From: Rachycentron canadum
Taxonomy: Eukaryota; Chordata; Actinopteri; Carangiformes; Rachycentridae
Length of the DNA: 64,000 bases
Direction: 5' to 3'
Assembly: GCA_038496675.1 (NCBI GenBank)
Contig: CM076654.1
Coordinates: 12,143,497 to 12,207,496 of the forward strand
Positions 9,118 through 21,703 of the stretch are shown here, piece by piece. Within the stretch, counting starts at the first letter, position 1; each line of letters starts with the position of its first letter. Under the pieces are notes generated by a model. That model saw only the letters and a program-made list of their open reading frames with translations. It did no database searches and had not been told where the DNA came from. The position numbers and the translations under genes are program-made.

Positions 9118-12100
9118 TTTCAGTTCATGTGGGCCCGCATCACAGGTTCTCTGAGTAAGGACAAGAAAGCAATAACTTTAGGTTGTGATGATCTACTTAA
9201 GGTATGTGAAGTATATATAAAGTTAATTCAATTCTTGTCTCCTGGTAGTCATTCCTCTAGGCAATGCGGACCACTCCAACTTTTCTTTGGCAGTGAGGCA
9301 GTGGTGTAATGAAATCCTGAGGCCATGGACACTGGTGAAAGACTGAAATAGGGTCAAATATGTTTCATAAAACAATGAACATTTGCCATTTTCTTTGTGA
9401 GGACTTTTAATGTGCTAATTATGTGGACACTGTGCTCCGTAAAAAATGCTCCACTGTTCCCTCAAACTATTCCTTCCTATAAATCCTAATTGTATTGTTT
9501 CTGTTACTTGTGAACACTATAGTGTTGTTGCCTGTGATGTTGCCAGTGATGTTGAGTGAGAATGTGCTTTCATTGTTCCATTATAGGAAGGAAGCACCAG
9601 TAAAGCAGATTTCTATACACATATGACCAAAGACGTTCACTGAAGAAATTGTTTTTGGATAACTGTCCTTTCTTCTCAGACAGACAGACAACACAATCAC
9701 TCCAGTCAATGAATGACAACTGCTCTTGTTCCTAATTGGCTACTTATTCATACATTGCCATTTACTGAAATACTTCCAGGCACATTTGCAGCATGTTATA
9801 GCAAATTTTGTAAGTATCTCCTGGCTTGATTTACAAAAGTGAATATGAGCAAATGTGAATCAAGTCAGGTGCGATGAGCTGTATCATCTGTGTTTTAACA
9901 TTTGATACTTGTGCATCTGGCGGTTTTATAGCTATAACTATGATGCAGAAACAAAGATGAGGAGTTGTGGTAGCACTTTTTTCATGTTAGTTAATGTGCT
10001 GACAAAAAAATTCTCCAAATTTTGACACAGTTCCTGGAATGAGCTCACATGATAATCCTGGTGTTTAAACCCTTTGTCTAAAGTCTTCACTGGTCAACTG
10101 TCAATTGTCACCAGACTGTTTCCAAATATTACACAATTTTACAAATCCCTGGACAATGTTCAATGACAGCTCTTTAGCATGTTCAATGCCAGTGTTTCAT
10201 AAATTTTCCGAATCATAAATGCCCCCACATAAATGGCAACTGCAGTGTGGTAAAAGGAAAAGATTACTTTTATGACAAATAAACTGGTTTAAGGTAAATT
10301 ATGGCTAATCCTAATCAGCCCCACTAAATATACAGAAAAGTCTAACTTTAACATTTGTGTAGATGATTAATACATACAATTCACTTAGTCATGAGTCCTC
10401 AGAGGAGAAATATGATTTCCACTGATGGAATTGAATGTTTGATATGTCTCTCTTTTATATCTTTATTTTGTTGAAGTCTAATATTTGTATGTTTCCAAAT
10501 TCTGATGCTGAAGTTGAATTTTGGGCTGTAACTGCTATATGGATTAGAAAAGAAAGTAAAAACAACATCACATGGCTCACTGAAGGTCACTAGGATAGTT
10601 ATTTTAATTTTGCAAGTGCTTTGAGTTACTTTTTCATTATATTATTATATGTTATTATTGCAATTGTGTTAGAGATAAAGAAAGAAAAAAGTGACAGATG
10701 GAGAGAGTAATGTTAGTGTTGTAGGGGCTGCATTGTGACCTTTGAAATAATTAATCATCTCCATCCATTCTCCGAAAACTACACCTCAAAGGCTTTGAGG
10801 TTAACTAATAAAAACTGCTTCTCTTCTTCAAGCCCAGAATTGGAGAAACAAATTCTCATATGCAAGAAATGAATTATGCTAAAATGATTTAGCTTTCTTT
10901 CCATACTGCCATAGTCAACATTATCGGTGCTATTACTTAGGTCCATGTTCACTTGCCTCTGGTAGACGACAGGGCAGCTTGAGATAAATTCTGAACTGTG
11001 TCTGCGTCATCTCTACATCCTCCACAGAGCACAGTCTATTCCTTCCCCTGTCTTATGGATCATATAATTTTTATTTACTCACAGTAAGTTTTTTTTTTTT
11101 TTTTTACGGTATTGTGGGTTAATTGTGTCGTATATTTTTCATGCCTCACTGAGATTTGTATGTACGCTACATTTTTGCCTCTGGATGCTGTTTGTTGTTG
11201 TGTCATGCTTTCTTTTCCTTTGTACTGCTATGATAATGTCACGATTCCTGCAGGCACAATAAAGTTAATAAATTCATTTTCAGCACTCAACATGTGTGCC
11301 CAGCTGAAGAGAGCTACTGTATGAACTCATAGTACTTTGGCGATTTCTTGTTTCAGCAGAGGCTTGTATTGATCTGTGCAAAGCAAAAGAACCAGACTCC
11401 TATTTTGCTGGAAGAAGAGATAGATTGACCAACAACACCCTGGACATGCTCTCCTCTGCAAACACTCTTCTAACATCTTATTTGTATATCAGTTCACACT
11501 GTTGCATCACAGGGTGATCACACTGGTGATATGTTTAGCATGTACCACATCTCTTGCCTAGTGTGAGCTAGGATTGGTTTATTATAGCATTATTTACATA
11601 CATAACAAACATGTAATGATAGCGAATAGCCACTAGATGGATGTAGGGAATCATAATTGATGCTATTCAACCGGTGTGGAAGATGGTGCACATCTCATAG
11701 GAAATGTTATTCTAACATTATATTCATTTAATTAATAATAATTAAGAAGAATGAAAAGAATAAAATGTCCCAGTAACTTCATTAAGAAATCCCTATATGC
11801 TCTTCATTCAAGATGCACCTGTGTGATGTCAGATACTTCTACAGTATCCTCATACTGAAACTGTTGTTTTATTGCTTTCTTAGCTTTGACTGAAGGACTG
11901 AGGACTTTTTATTTGCATCTAAACTTGATCATATATAAATAACATAATACAACATCTGACATGAAAAACTGTCTGATGCTTAATCACAGTTGCTCTTTAT
12001 GAGACCGATAAAACTAAAGATGATGGATGAAATAGATGGTCTGCCATCCAATTAAAAAATATCACCTCTCAATGCTTTTCTTTCAACACAACCACAGATG

Positions 12101-13528
12101 TGCATGATGTATCTGTGAATCTCTCTTTCTCTCTCTCAATGCGAAAGAGAGAGAGAGAGATTACATCACCATGCATCGAAGCATTACAACCTTGTGTAGT
12201 GAAACTAAGGCTACTCCCAACTGAAACTGGAGCTACATAATAAGTCATACCTGGCAGGATATACTTCTACCTTTATATGGACAGCCACTTTTTAGTTTTA
12301 GACCAACCCACACACACATGCAAAAGAGAAAAATGGGCAGCAGACAGCCAGATGTCTAGGGTTACAATTGTTTTGGCCTACAGAGGGGTCTGGGTGCTAA
12401 CTATAGTGGCTTCAGAAAGATTCCGAAAGATTTATGTTTTTGTACTCATGTTTTTTGCAAAATGAAGTGAACAGTTGTACCTTCATGTGTGTTGCTACGC
12501 TGCTTATCATGAGCTTTTTACTAGTCGCCAGTGACCAGATGGTTTAAAGAGGCTCAGCCCTGTCAGGTGTAATTTTGCTCCCTCTGTTTAAGCTTCATGA
12601 GAAGAGAAATGGTAAAAACTCTACAATTATTATTTATTAATTTATTTGTTATTGTTCATTAAACCATCAAGTTTTAACAATAATCAGTAATATAAGTCTC
12701 TCATAGATTTACACTGAATTTGTTCTGACAAATTAGGAACAATACGCATCCTGTATCAGTTTAATACATGTCTTTTAGTTTCCAATTACAGAATGAGTCT
12801 GTAAGTCTCAGAACAAATAAAAATTGATTTTATTAGTGGACCTTCATCATAGTGTATTAATGTACAGCATGGTCAAAATACATGAAAACGAGACCAGGTC
12901 CGTCTGTACATTGAGGGACCTGTCCTACAAGGAGTTGTTGGCAGATGTCAAACAAGCAGAAAATGATCCCTAGATACTGGAGTGGACACAGAAGCAAGAG
13001 CAAGACACAGTGAGTTGTAAATACCTGCTTCACCTGTTTCCAACCGTAGAGGTTAATTAAAAAACAGCACTTGAAATGTACTCAAATGTACTTATTTTGC
13101 ACCACTGGGGGGAAAAAATCTGTTATGACTGTAACAGATTTCATTTTTCTACCAACAGCTGTAATCCTGTTTTCTGGAGCAAGGACTTCAAGTGGCAAAC
13201 ACTATAAAACATTGTCTCTGATCGTGTTAATGGTTTCATTGAGGCATTTATTAAAACTGCTGTTAGGCATAGTTGACTTGTGATGTTGTAATCCTATCAA
13301 AAAGTAAATCTAAGTCTATCTGAAATGGTTATCATTGCAAGTAGGAGAGAAATGAAAGCTAAATGAGAGTGGGAGTGTAGGAGGGTGAGGGGGACGGGGT
13401 AGTATTGATGTTTGGACACGCTTTAGTCTGGCCTGAATGGGGCAGATGCTTTGAGTTCCCCTTGAGACCATCGCTGATACTAAAGCCCTGCCTCTGGTCA
13501 CCGATATATGGGCTGGGGAGGCTAGTGA

Positions 13529-13531
<3 letters not shown>

Positions 13532-13594
<63 letters not shown>

Positions 13595-13628
13595 ACACAC
13601 ACACACACACACATACACACACACATAC
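13532..13628. repeat. (CA)n microsatellite
   Basis: Nearly pure CA over about 97 bases with three CATA interruptions. Poly-His/Thr and poly-Cys/Val reading frames here are repeat artefacts. Confidence 0.97.
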
Positions 13629-16324
13629 AGGGCAGCATTTGATTATACATTGGTTGAGGTACAGTTGAATCATGAGTAATTTTTTCTTTGTTCCTTTCTT
13701 CCCATGATTCTGTGATCTTATCTGCTTCACTTAGCCTCCTTTTCTTTGAAACCTGCATTTATTTCTCCCCTGTTTTTCTGTAGTCAATACTGAACAGCTG
13801 CTGTCTACTAGAGAGGAAGGAAGTAAATCTTGGACACGCACAGAAGTGTACTCAAATACTGTATGTGGTATTTGTTTGTACGTGCGTGTGAGTGCGTTTC
13901 TCTGTTTTGTCTGTACTTCTGGGCTTATGGGTGCATATTTGCCTAAAACTGGTAGAAACTAAACCATCCATGCATAATTCATTATCCACCAAGGTCTGTG
14001 TCATGACATGATGTAATGAATGTGTCTGAATGAGGAATATCTATCGTGAAAAGTTATGACAAACTGTCCGGTCAGAAGACTCAAGGTATTCTGGAAATAT
14101 CACTCACAAGTATGTCAGTGATATAACTAGCACATGCTACAGAAGATATTACAGGGAATTAATCAGAGGTAAGCTTTTTTTTGGTCATGGCCATGGCTTA
14201 AATGATACCAAGAACCAAGACTAAAGCTTTGTTCCAATTATAAAGTACAGTATACAGTGTACACTATTATATATGTTGTAATCACATTACTTTTGGGTAG
14301 TTACTATACAAAAATAAATAAACAATTAAATTAATTCCAAATACGAGAAATGATAGTAAACATGTGCCAATCGTTGTCAATCATACCACATAGCTACTGC
14401 CAATGTCTAACTTGGAAACTTAAAATCTTTTCCAAAGACTTATTAATTCATATTTCATTTTCCAAGATGTTCCAGGAGTTGTCTCACCGTTTCCTGCAAT
14501 TAGTTAAAAATTTTCCAGCTACAAGGAGCTGTTCCATTGCACTACAGAAAAATTGTGTACACATACTGACATGTACTGACAAGTAAATTGATTTTTTTTC
14601 TCTCTTTCTCTCATTGTCAACACAGTACAACCTCAGATAAACACAGTCCTTAAATGCTGCAGTGTTTGTTACAACACACTGTTCAAAGGTGCAGACTTTA
14701 AGGAGAAAACATACTGATGATTTTGTTCAGTCTTAACAGTTGTGGGGTCACCACTGTAAAGTTTACCCCTCAGTCTGGTGCTGAAGGAAAGCTCATGGTT
14801 TAATCTCTGGTGAGTATGCCTCTGCTCATTAAAGTTCATAACAATCTGCTCAATAGATCTTGATTTATTTTGTTTAAATGGAAATTTATCCCTGAGGGCA
14901 GTGCTACAAAAAAAGGGGAGGTCAGTGACGTGTGTGTTTGTGAATCTGAGTCCAAACTGGAGGTGGAAGGAACGATTAAAAGCAGCTGATGCCTAAAGTC
15001 TGAAGGGGTGGTTGGTCTCTTTGAAATGTGTGTCCCTGAGGCAACATTACACTTTGCTTTTAAAATGGCTCGCTTCGATTGACCCGGACTTGACCCAAGC
15101 ATTAGAGAGAGTGGCTGTTTGTGTTTGTGTGTTCATGTATGTGGGGCTGAAGCCAGATTTTTCTTACTTTATCTTTCTTAGGATGGACAATTATTTGGGC
15201 TGAGCTGTCTGTCTCCCAGCCTGTTTGTCCGTCTGTCTCTGTCTGTCTGGTTGGCCGGTGAGCAGGGAGGAATATTTTCCACTGTGAAAGCAAGCAGTTA
15301 TAAACAGTGACTGAGCTCAGACAGGAGATACAGGCACCTGATAATAAGCTCATCTCTGGATTCGCTCAGTATTTCTGTATTTTGGGATAAAATGTGAAAC
15401 TAACTAAAAACTTGGTTACACTGATTTTTAAAGATCTACATCTGAGTAGAGCATTACATCTCAAATTAAGATAAATCCACATTTGGACATACTTTATAGT
15501 AGTTTACAGAACACTTTGACAAAAACTGGCTCCTCTACTCGACCAAAACAATGGAAAAGTAATCTTTGTCGATATTTAAAGGTCTATATGTTTTTTGTAC
15601 TCTTGTCTGTCTGCTGTCTTTGTCAGCTTCTCATTAGTATACATTTGACTACAAACTGTTGAGCATTAATTTTAATTTATTTATCTGGATAAAATGGATT
15701 AAACATAATTTTAAACTCCTTGGTAATGAAAAGACACTAACCATAACCCTAACAATGCAGTATTTACAGAGATGGGTTGGGGGATTAGTTAGGCTTATAT
15801 CAGTCTGGAGGGGTCAGACTGATTAAATGGACAGCAGATAAATTGTCTATCCGATATAACCAACCTTTCCCCCTGTAGATAAGTGTGTATACACTGGAGA
15901 GTGAATGTATGTTGCCATGCAAAATATTTGTGTAATTATGTAATTTTGTGTGTGCCCTCTCACAGTTTTTAGGATGGCATGCTGCCCATTTCCGCTATGT
16001 TCATCCGAATAACTGAAGGAGACACAAGAGCACCTACAGTTTCCACTTTTCTGTTTTCTACTTTTTCTTTTCTACTTGACAAATCTAAAAATCAGTTATT
16101 ATCAGCATGCTTCTGCTTTGTTATGATCTTGCCAGACACACATCCGACTACTGACATAAAATAAACAAGCTTTTTTATTTGTTACTATTTTAATGTTGAC
16201 TGAAAGGTTTTTAAACTAATTAAGAATTAATGTCATTCAAGCCACAGCTGTTGTCTTCAGTTTTGACCTGAAACATATAATTCACACATGACGAAGACCG
16301 TATGCGTGTGTGTGTGTGTGTTTC

Positions 16325-16350
16325 GGGGGCGGGGGGGGGCGGGTAGGGGG
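16325..16350 (+). repeat. G-rich tract with G-quadruplex potential
   Basis: Four or more runs of three to nine G bases separated by one or two bases follow a (TG)n tract. The pattern meets the usual G3+N1-7 rule for quadruplex formation. Confidence 0.7.
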
Positions 16351-16950
16351 TAGGAGTCCCCCCTTTTTATTCACATAGATGATGCATTAAATGTCATTTA
16401 GGGGGGCAGATTAACATATGATTAATGGGTGGAGCTTGTTGCCTGGTGTTCATGCATGTGCGTGTGTGTATTTGGTCGGGGGCTGCTAAGCTGTGATCAT
16501 TAAGCATGTGGAGAGATGAGCATATGGGGACTGGAACACACCATTTGACAGAACAAAGGACTGGCAGGGTGTCTGAGGTTTCATGCTATAGCACACTCTC
16601 TATTGTTAGTGTTTGATATCATTATCCTCTGACCCACAAATCTCCTTTGTTCTCTCTGTTACTGTTTCTGGCCACTGGCTACTTTTGACCATACAAGCAA
16701 TTGATCAAATTTCATAAGATAGTAAAATAAACTGGTGGGCCCATATTTTAGATATTATATTTTCATGCGGCTCAAACCACTACTCTTGTCACATGGGATT
16801 GGGACACTGAGATGTGGCCTAAGTGCATTTTATCTATGAATGTATTCTTCTATATTTTCTACACCTTTGTTTCTCAGAAGGTTGTTTCATTTATTTCTTT
16901 TGCATAGGCAACTCATTCAAAACCTCTCTTTACATCTCCAAACTATAATT

Positions 16951-17070
16951 GCACTCAGTAGAGCACATACTCCCACCAAGGCCAAACATTTTCTACCAAA
17001 AGGTCTAGATAATTGAATCTGATCTGATTTGAATCCACACCAAAATGTACAAAGTCATCAATCTCAACAC
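16951..17070. mobile_element. Fragment of a dispersed fish repeat (GCACTCAGTAGAGC type)
   Basis: The opening 38 bases match the copy at 55641-55678 with 4 differences, and the following bases resemble the interior of the same family as I recall it from other fish genomes. No ORF; probably a non-autonomous element. Confidence 0.65.
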
Positions 17071-19160
17071 CATAAATATGCCTTAATTCTACATCAAGCT
17101 CTATAGGCTACATGAATAAAAGTGTGAAAAAAATTCCTATCTTGCAAAATGAAGATAAGTAGTAAAAAAAAAGTCCAACTTCACCCCTTTAACTGTTTCA
17201 TCACCAAGGGGCACAGATGAAAACTTATAACCTTTTGGCTTCGGTAAACTGGCTTGTTATTACAGCTGTCATTAATAGGTTGACTACAATATCACACATC
17301 TTTTGGAGGTTTGTTCTTTGAAATCTGACAGGAGTAATTTAAGACAAGAATGATTTAAACAACTACAGTCTTACCTTTACCACTTTTATATTTCATCCAC
17401 TCTCAAATTACATCTCAGTGGTAAAAAAATAGTCATTCTCAAGGAAATTTTTGACCATAGCTTTTATCCAAAGGTAGGTCAGTGTCATCAGCATAAACTC
17501 TCTCTCTCTCTCTTCTTTCCTCCCACACCTGACTTCCTGTTGTTCACTGTTTACCTTGGATATCCCTGACTGTAGATGTACAGTATTAAATGTGGAATGT
17601 TGTCTGGGATGGAAAGTAAAGGATGTTATGGTAACTTAACTGTGGTCTGCTGTTGAGTGATAGTGGATCAACACTGATTATCTCTGATCTTTTTTATTTA
17701 ATTCAACCATCTGGTGAATAACCCCATGTATATCAAACACCCTCTTACAACAGAGATGTCATTAACCTGGTCTGTAGAGGAGCAGGTTAGGTTAGAAAGG
17801 TTAGGTCCCATGGTGTTTACCATAGGATCAAACAGGACTTAACAGGGTTTTACTCATTGTCCATGTCATATCTCCAGATAAATATATGGCTAGTTCATTT
17901 TAGAACATGCATGAGCAACCATGTGCTATTTGTATTTACATTTGCTTTAAACTGTAACTTAGCTCTAACTCAAAAATGTTTTATCTTACTCCCATTTTTA
18001 TCTTGAAGAGCTTCACGTCTCTATCCACGTTTCTCCCCTTAAGGTTTATCTCCTCATTATTTGTTGTTGTTGGTTTTTTTTTTTTTTTGTTTGTTTTGTT
18101 TTGTTTTTTGACTGTGGACTCCCAGGCTGCTATGACAAGCCCCGCAGTGAACACAGTGCAGAGCTACAATTTGTGTTTGCATGGTCAGGGCCAAGAAACC
18201 AATTGGACAAGTTTAATCAAACCACTACTATATCAATCCTAATACAAAGTCAATATTGTTCTGTCTGGGCTAGAAAGGGGAAATGGACAAAAGCCAGTGA
18301 AGAGTTGCAGTATGAGAAGTGCTGCCAGCTGCTTGGACATAAATAATGAAGATACTGGTAATTAAACAAAGTGCAAAAATGTTGCTGCAGCACTTGGACA
18401 CTAGATTGTGTAAATAAACTGAAAAGATTGTGGCAGAGATAAGAAACTTAAACATAAATGGTTATGACTGTTTAATTCTGAGAGAGTAAGAGACCAATGG
18501 TTGGAACAATGGTACAGAAAGCAAAATTTAAAGGGACATAAAAAATGGGTGACAGTCATTTAATGGTGATTAAAAGATGTCAATGTGACTTGTGACCCAC
18601 ACATTATTTCCCAAGATGTCTTAGATGGGTAGTGAAACAGCCATTTGTTGATCTGGGAGATCCTGGACTTGTATACAATCATCATAATACATTCTTCCAA
18701 GGACCTTTGCAAGACCTTTTAATTAAAGCCTCTGGGATGTGTGTTCTTGCCATGATCTAGTTATGGCTGGTTCCATCTTTAATGAAGCTGCTTGCAGCAT
18801 TGAGTCCATGTTCCCAAAATATCTGGCTGAAAGATAAACCGACCCCTCTCCTCCCCTTTGCCCCTCAGTCCCTATCCCATGCCCCTCCGTTCTCTGTGCA
18901 TAGTGCTTCTACACTCTTTACACTCTAATCCCCCCACCCCCATTTTTTCTGAGTGTTGTCCCCTCCTATCCTTTAATCTCACCCTTCATATCATCTCCTT
19001 CTTTTCTCCTCCTCTTCTCAGTTCCACTCACTCCACCCATGTGTGATTCCCCTCCTCTTTCCCCTCCCTCTCTCCTCCCATCCTAACCTCTACCCGTGCT
19101 TCCTCTCGCCTCCCTCTTCTCTCCCCTCCTCCACCTTTCCCCTCCCCTCTTTCATTAGCT
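17071..19160. other. Intergenic stretch upstream of pdlim5
   Basis: AT-rich to about 18.8 kb, then a strongly CT-rich block (about 18840-19160) before the TATA box. No coding exon recognised. Confidence 0.5.
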
Positions 19161-19162
19161 TG

Positions 19163-19309
19163 TATATAAGAGCATTGTATCCCTCTCTACCTCTCTCACA
19201 CACACACAGTGTGTTTGCTGGGAAGGGGATAGTCCAGGGGAAGCTAGGGATAACATTGTCTACCTTCCTGTAAGGAAATATTTTCCTCCCTGGAATCTCC
19301 ATTAAACAG
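19163..19309 (+). promoter_or_regulatory. Candidate pdlim5 promoter and untranslated first exon
   Basis: TATATAAG at 19163-19170 follows a CT-rich block. About 140 bases later AAACAG|GTACAG (donor GT at 19310) could end a noncoding exon that splices to the acceptor at 20130-20131 in front of the PDZ start exon. Spacing and signals fit, but transcription is not shown, and a more distant promoter is possible. Confidence 0.35.
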
Positions 19310-19599
19310 GTACAGCCTTTCCATTCACATAATAATAGCACTTAATAATAAGGAATGTGTTGTATTTCTATTAATATTAGCTGTGTAAATGTCCTTTTGC
19401 GAAGGTAACCTAGGACATTTATGTTGCTGGACTACTACAGTATTCTTCAAATTATATTTCCCTGCTTTGCATGCAAATGTTTATGTTTTCACTCCTGCAG
19501 CCAGTTGGATTTTTTTTTTTTTTTTTTTTAAATTTCAACCATGGTAATTCATATTTAATATGTATATTTTTGATTGCAACTATCTGTTTTTATATTGTA

Positions 19600-19957
19600 A
19601 TTATATATATATANNNNNNNNNNNNNNNNNNNNNNNNNNNNNNNNNNNNNNNNNNNNNNNNNNNNNNNNNNNNNNNNNNNNNNNNNNNNNNNNNNNNNNN
19701 NNNNNNNNNNNNNNNNNNNNNNNNNNNNNNNNNNNNNNNNNNNNNNNNNNNNNNNNNNNNNNNNNNNNNNNNNNNNNNNNNNNNNNNNNNNNNNNNNNNN
19801 NNNNNNNNNNNNNNNNNNNNNNNNNNNNNNNNNNNNNNNNNNNNNNNNNNNNNNNNNNNNNNNNNNNNNNNNNNNNNNNNNNNNNNNNNNNNNNNNNNNN
19901 NNNNNNNNNNNNNNNNNNNNNNNNNNNNNNNNNNNNNNNNNNNNNNNNNNNNNNNNN

Positions 19958-20023
<66 letters not shown>
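19600..20023. repeat. (AT)n repeat with 344-base assembly gap
   Basis: TA repeats flank N bases at 19614-19957. The gap is in the putative first intron of pdlim5, close to the exon 2 acceptor. Confidence 0.95.
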
Positions 20024-20025
<2 letters not shown>

Positions 20026-20131
20026 TCCTTCTCATGTCCTTGTCAGTAAATTTTTCTTCTCACTTTCTTTATCTTATATAAGTATACAATAACATATCTA
20101 ATGTATGGTTTTCTTTCATATCTTCCCTCAG

Positions 20132-20390
20132 ATCTTGGAACATCATCTTAAAGGAAGACATAGCACGTCTGGGCAAATTCTTAACAATCATCAAAAGCCA
20201 GTGACATCATTATTATCACCTGATCTGCTTTCAACGTCATCACTCACCAACAAGATCAACACCAAACGCATTTGGCATTATCAGGGAGACCATGAGCAGC
20301 AACTACAACGTCACTCTCTTAGGCCCTGCCCCGTGGGGCTTCAGGCTGCAAGGAGGGAAAGACTTCAACATGCCCCTCACCATCTCCAGG
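20132..20390 (+). CDS. pdlim5: pdlim5 start exon (5' UTR plus PDZ N-terminus)
   Basis: The acceptor CCCTCAG ends at 20131. About 160 nt of leader precede ATG at 20292. Codons 1-33 encode the first half of the PDZ domain: NYNVTLLGPAPWGFRLQGGK then DFNMPLTISR. The donor is AGG|GTAAGA at a codon boundary, where mammalian PDLIM5 also splits. Confidence 0.93.
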
Positions 20391-20879
20391 GTAAGACTAA
20401 AGCCCTGTTTAGACCTGTTATTAACATACAAGGGCAACTCTAAGCACATGAATAGGCAGTAGAATGTGTCTCATTGTACATCTTTAGTGACCATTTATGA
20501 TTTGATGACATTTTTCTACTCCGTGAACAAATCAGCATGGACACGTTGTTTAGCCAGTCCAACTATGACAGACGGGTTCCATGTCAAGTGTTTGTAAGAG
20601 CAAGAGAAAGAGACAGTGAGAGAAGGAGTGTGGCCCAGAGGAATTGTGTGAAACAAATATAGTATATACCTTTTATAATTAGGCTGTGTCATAGTATGTC
20701 AATTGAGTCAGTTAAGTGATCCTTTACTGTGGCCCAGGATGCATTTGTGTGTGATATGGTCACATCTGGCCCAGACCACCTCCAAATGTGGTCTGAGTGA
20801 GTGAAAGTGTCTTGAAAGTGTTCACATCCATGATCAGATCACCTGAGATGGACGTCAATACCAGGTCTGAACAGGGTGT

Positions 20880-20934
<55 letters not shown>

Positions 20935-21627
20935 ACATACACACATATGTGGACCCACTCTGACCAATAGGAAGGCATGATTATACATCATAGCACATGC
21001 TTATATTTTATCTCCACAGACATACGCACACTCATTCAGCACAGGGCAGCTGTAGAATGGCATTTGAGTAATGCCATATGGCTGCTAAGTGATTAAAAAT
21101 TTGGAAAATGATTTCCACACTTCCTTCTCTACCTTCCTTCTCCTATCCTCCTCGCCATCTTTCCACCATTTCAGCTGTCCCTTTGACTCAACCCCAACTA
21201 CCTACACACTTGCAATAGCTCAACTGAATCATAGGCCATATGCCTTATAATGACCACACAGGAGAAGTATATGCATTCCACTTTACTTTGAGTGTCTGTA
21301 GCGAAAGTGCTACAATCAAAGTCCTGGCACACAAATCTTGGCTGCAGTCCCTCTACTTGAACAAGTAACTTGATGGTCCCCTGGTTTCTGTGCCTTTCAG
21401 TGTCTACCCCTAACACTATCTCCTCCTCGTCGGTAGTACTACTACTAACAGTAGTTTTCCCTCATCACTTTAACTATAGAGGGATGTTGAAACATGTTAA
21501 TCCTTTTCTAAGTTTGGTCAAGCTTCTGTTGCAGTTTTGTTGGGCCAACTTCACTGGCACACACACAAAATACAGTGAAGCATACAGGCAGTCCACCCAC
21601 CCACCCACCCACACACACACACACACG

Positions 21628-21703
<76 letters not shown>

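Larger units (their letters stand above)
8668..16940. other. Intergenic stretch between opn4x and pdlim5, first part
   Basis: The opn4x 3' UTR presumably fills the start. After that I see AT-rich DNA with a CT/GA hairpin-like tract at 12121-12160, a long (CA)n at 13532-13628 and a G-rich tract at 16325-16350. No convincing exon on either strand. Confidence 0.5.

Noticed and set aside
11112..11324. Possible retroelement tail with AATAAA near 11260
   Set aside because: Only a vague resemblance to LINE 3' ends; no coding remnant next to it.
13316..13758. Overlapping frames of Cys-Val and His-Thr
   Set aside because: Translation of a (CA)n microsatellite; the same holds for frames at 20760, 21370-21807, 37650 and 50498-50848.
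19471..20081. Ile-Tyr frames around the second gap
   Set aside because: Translation of (AT)n repeats and N bases.
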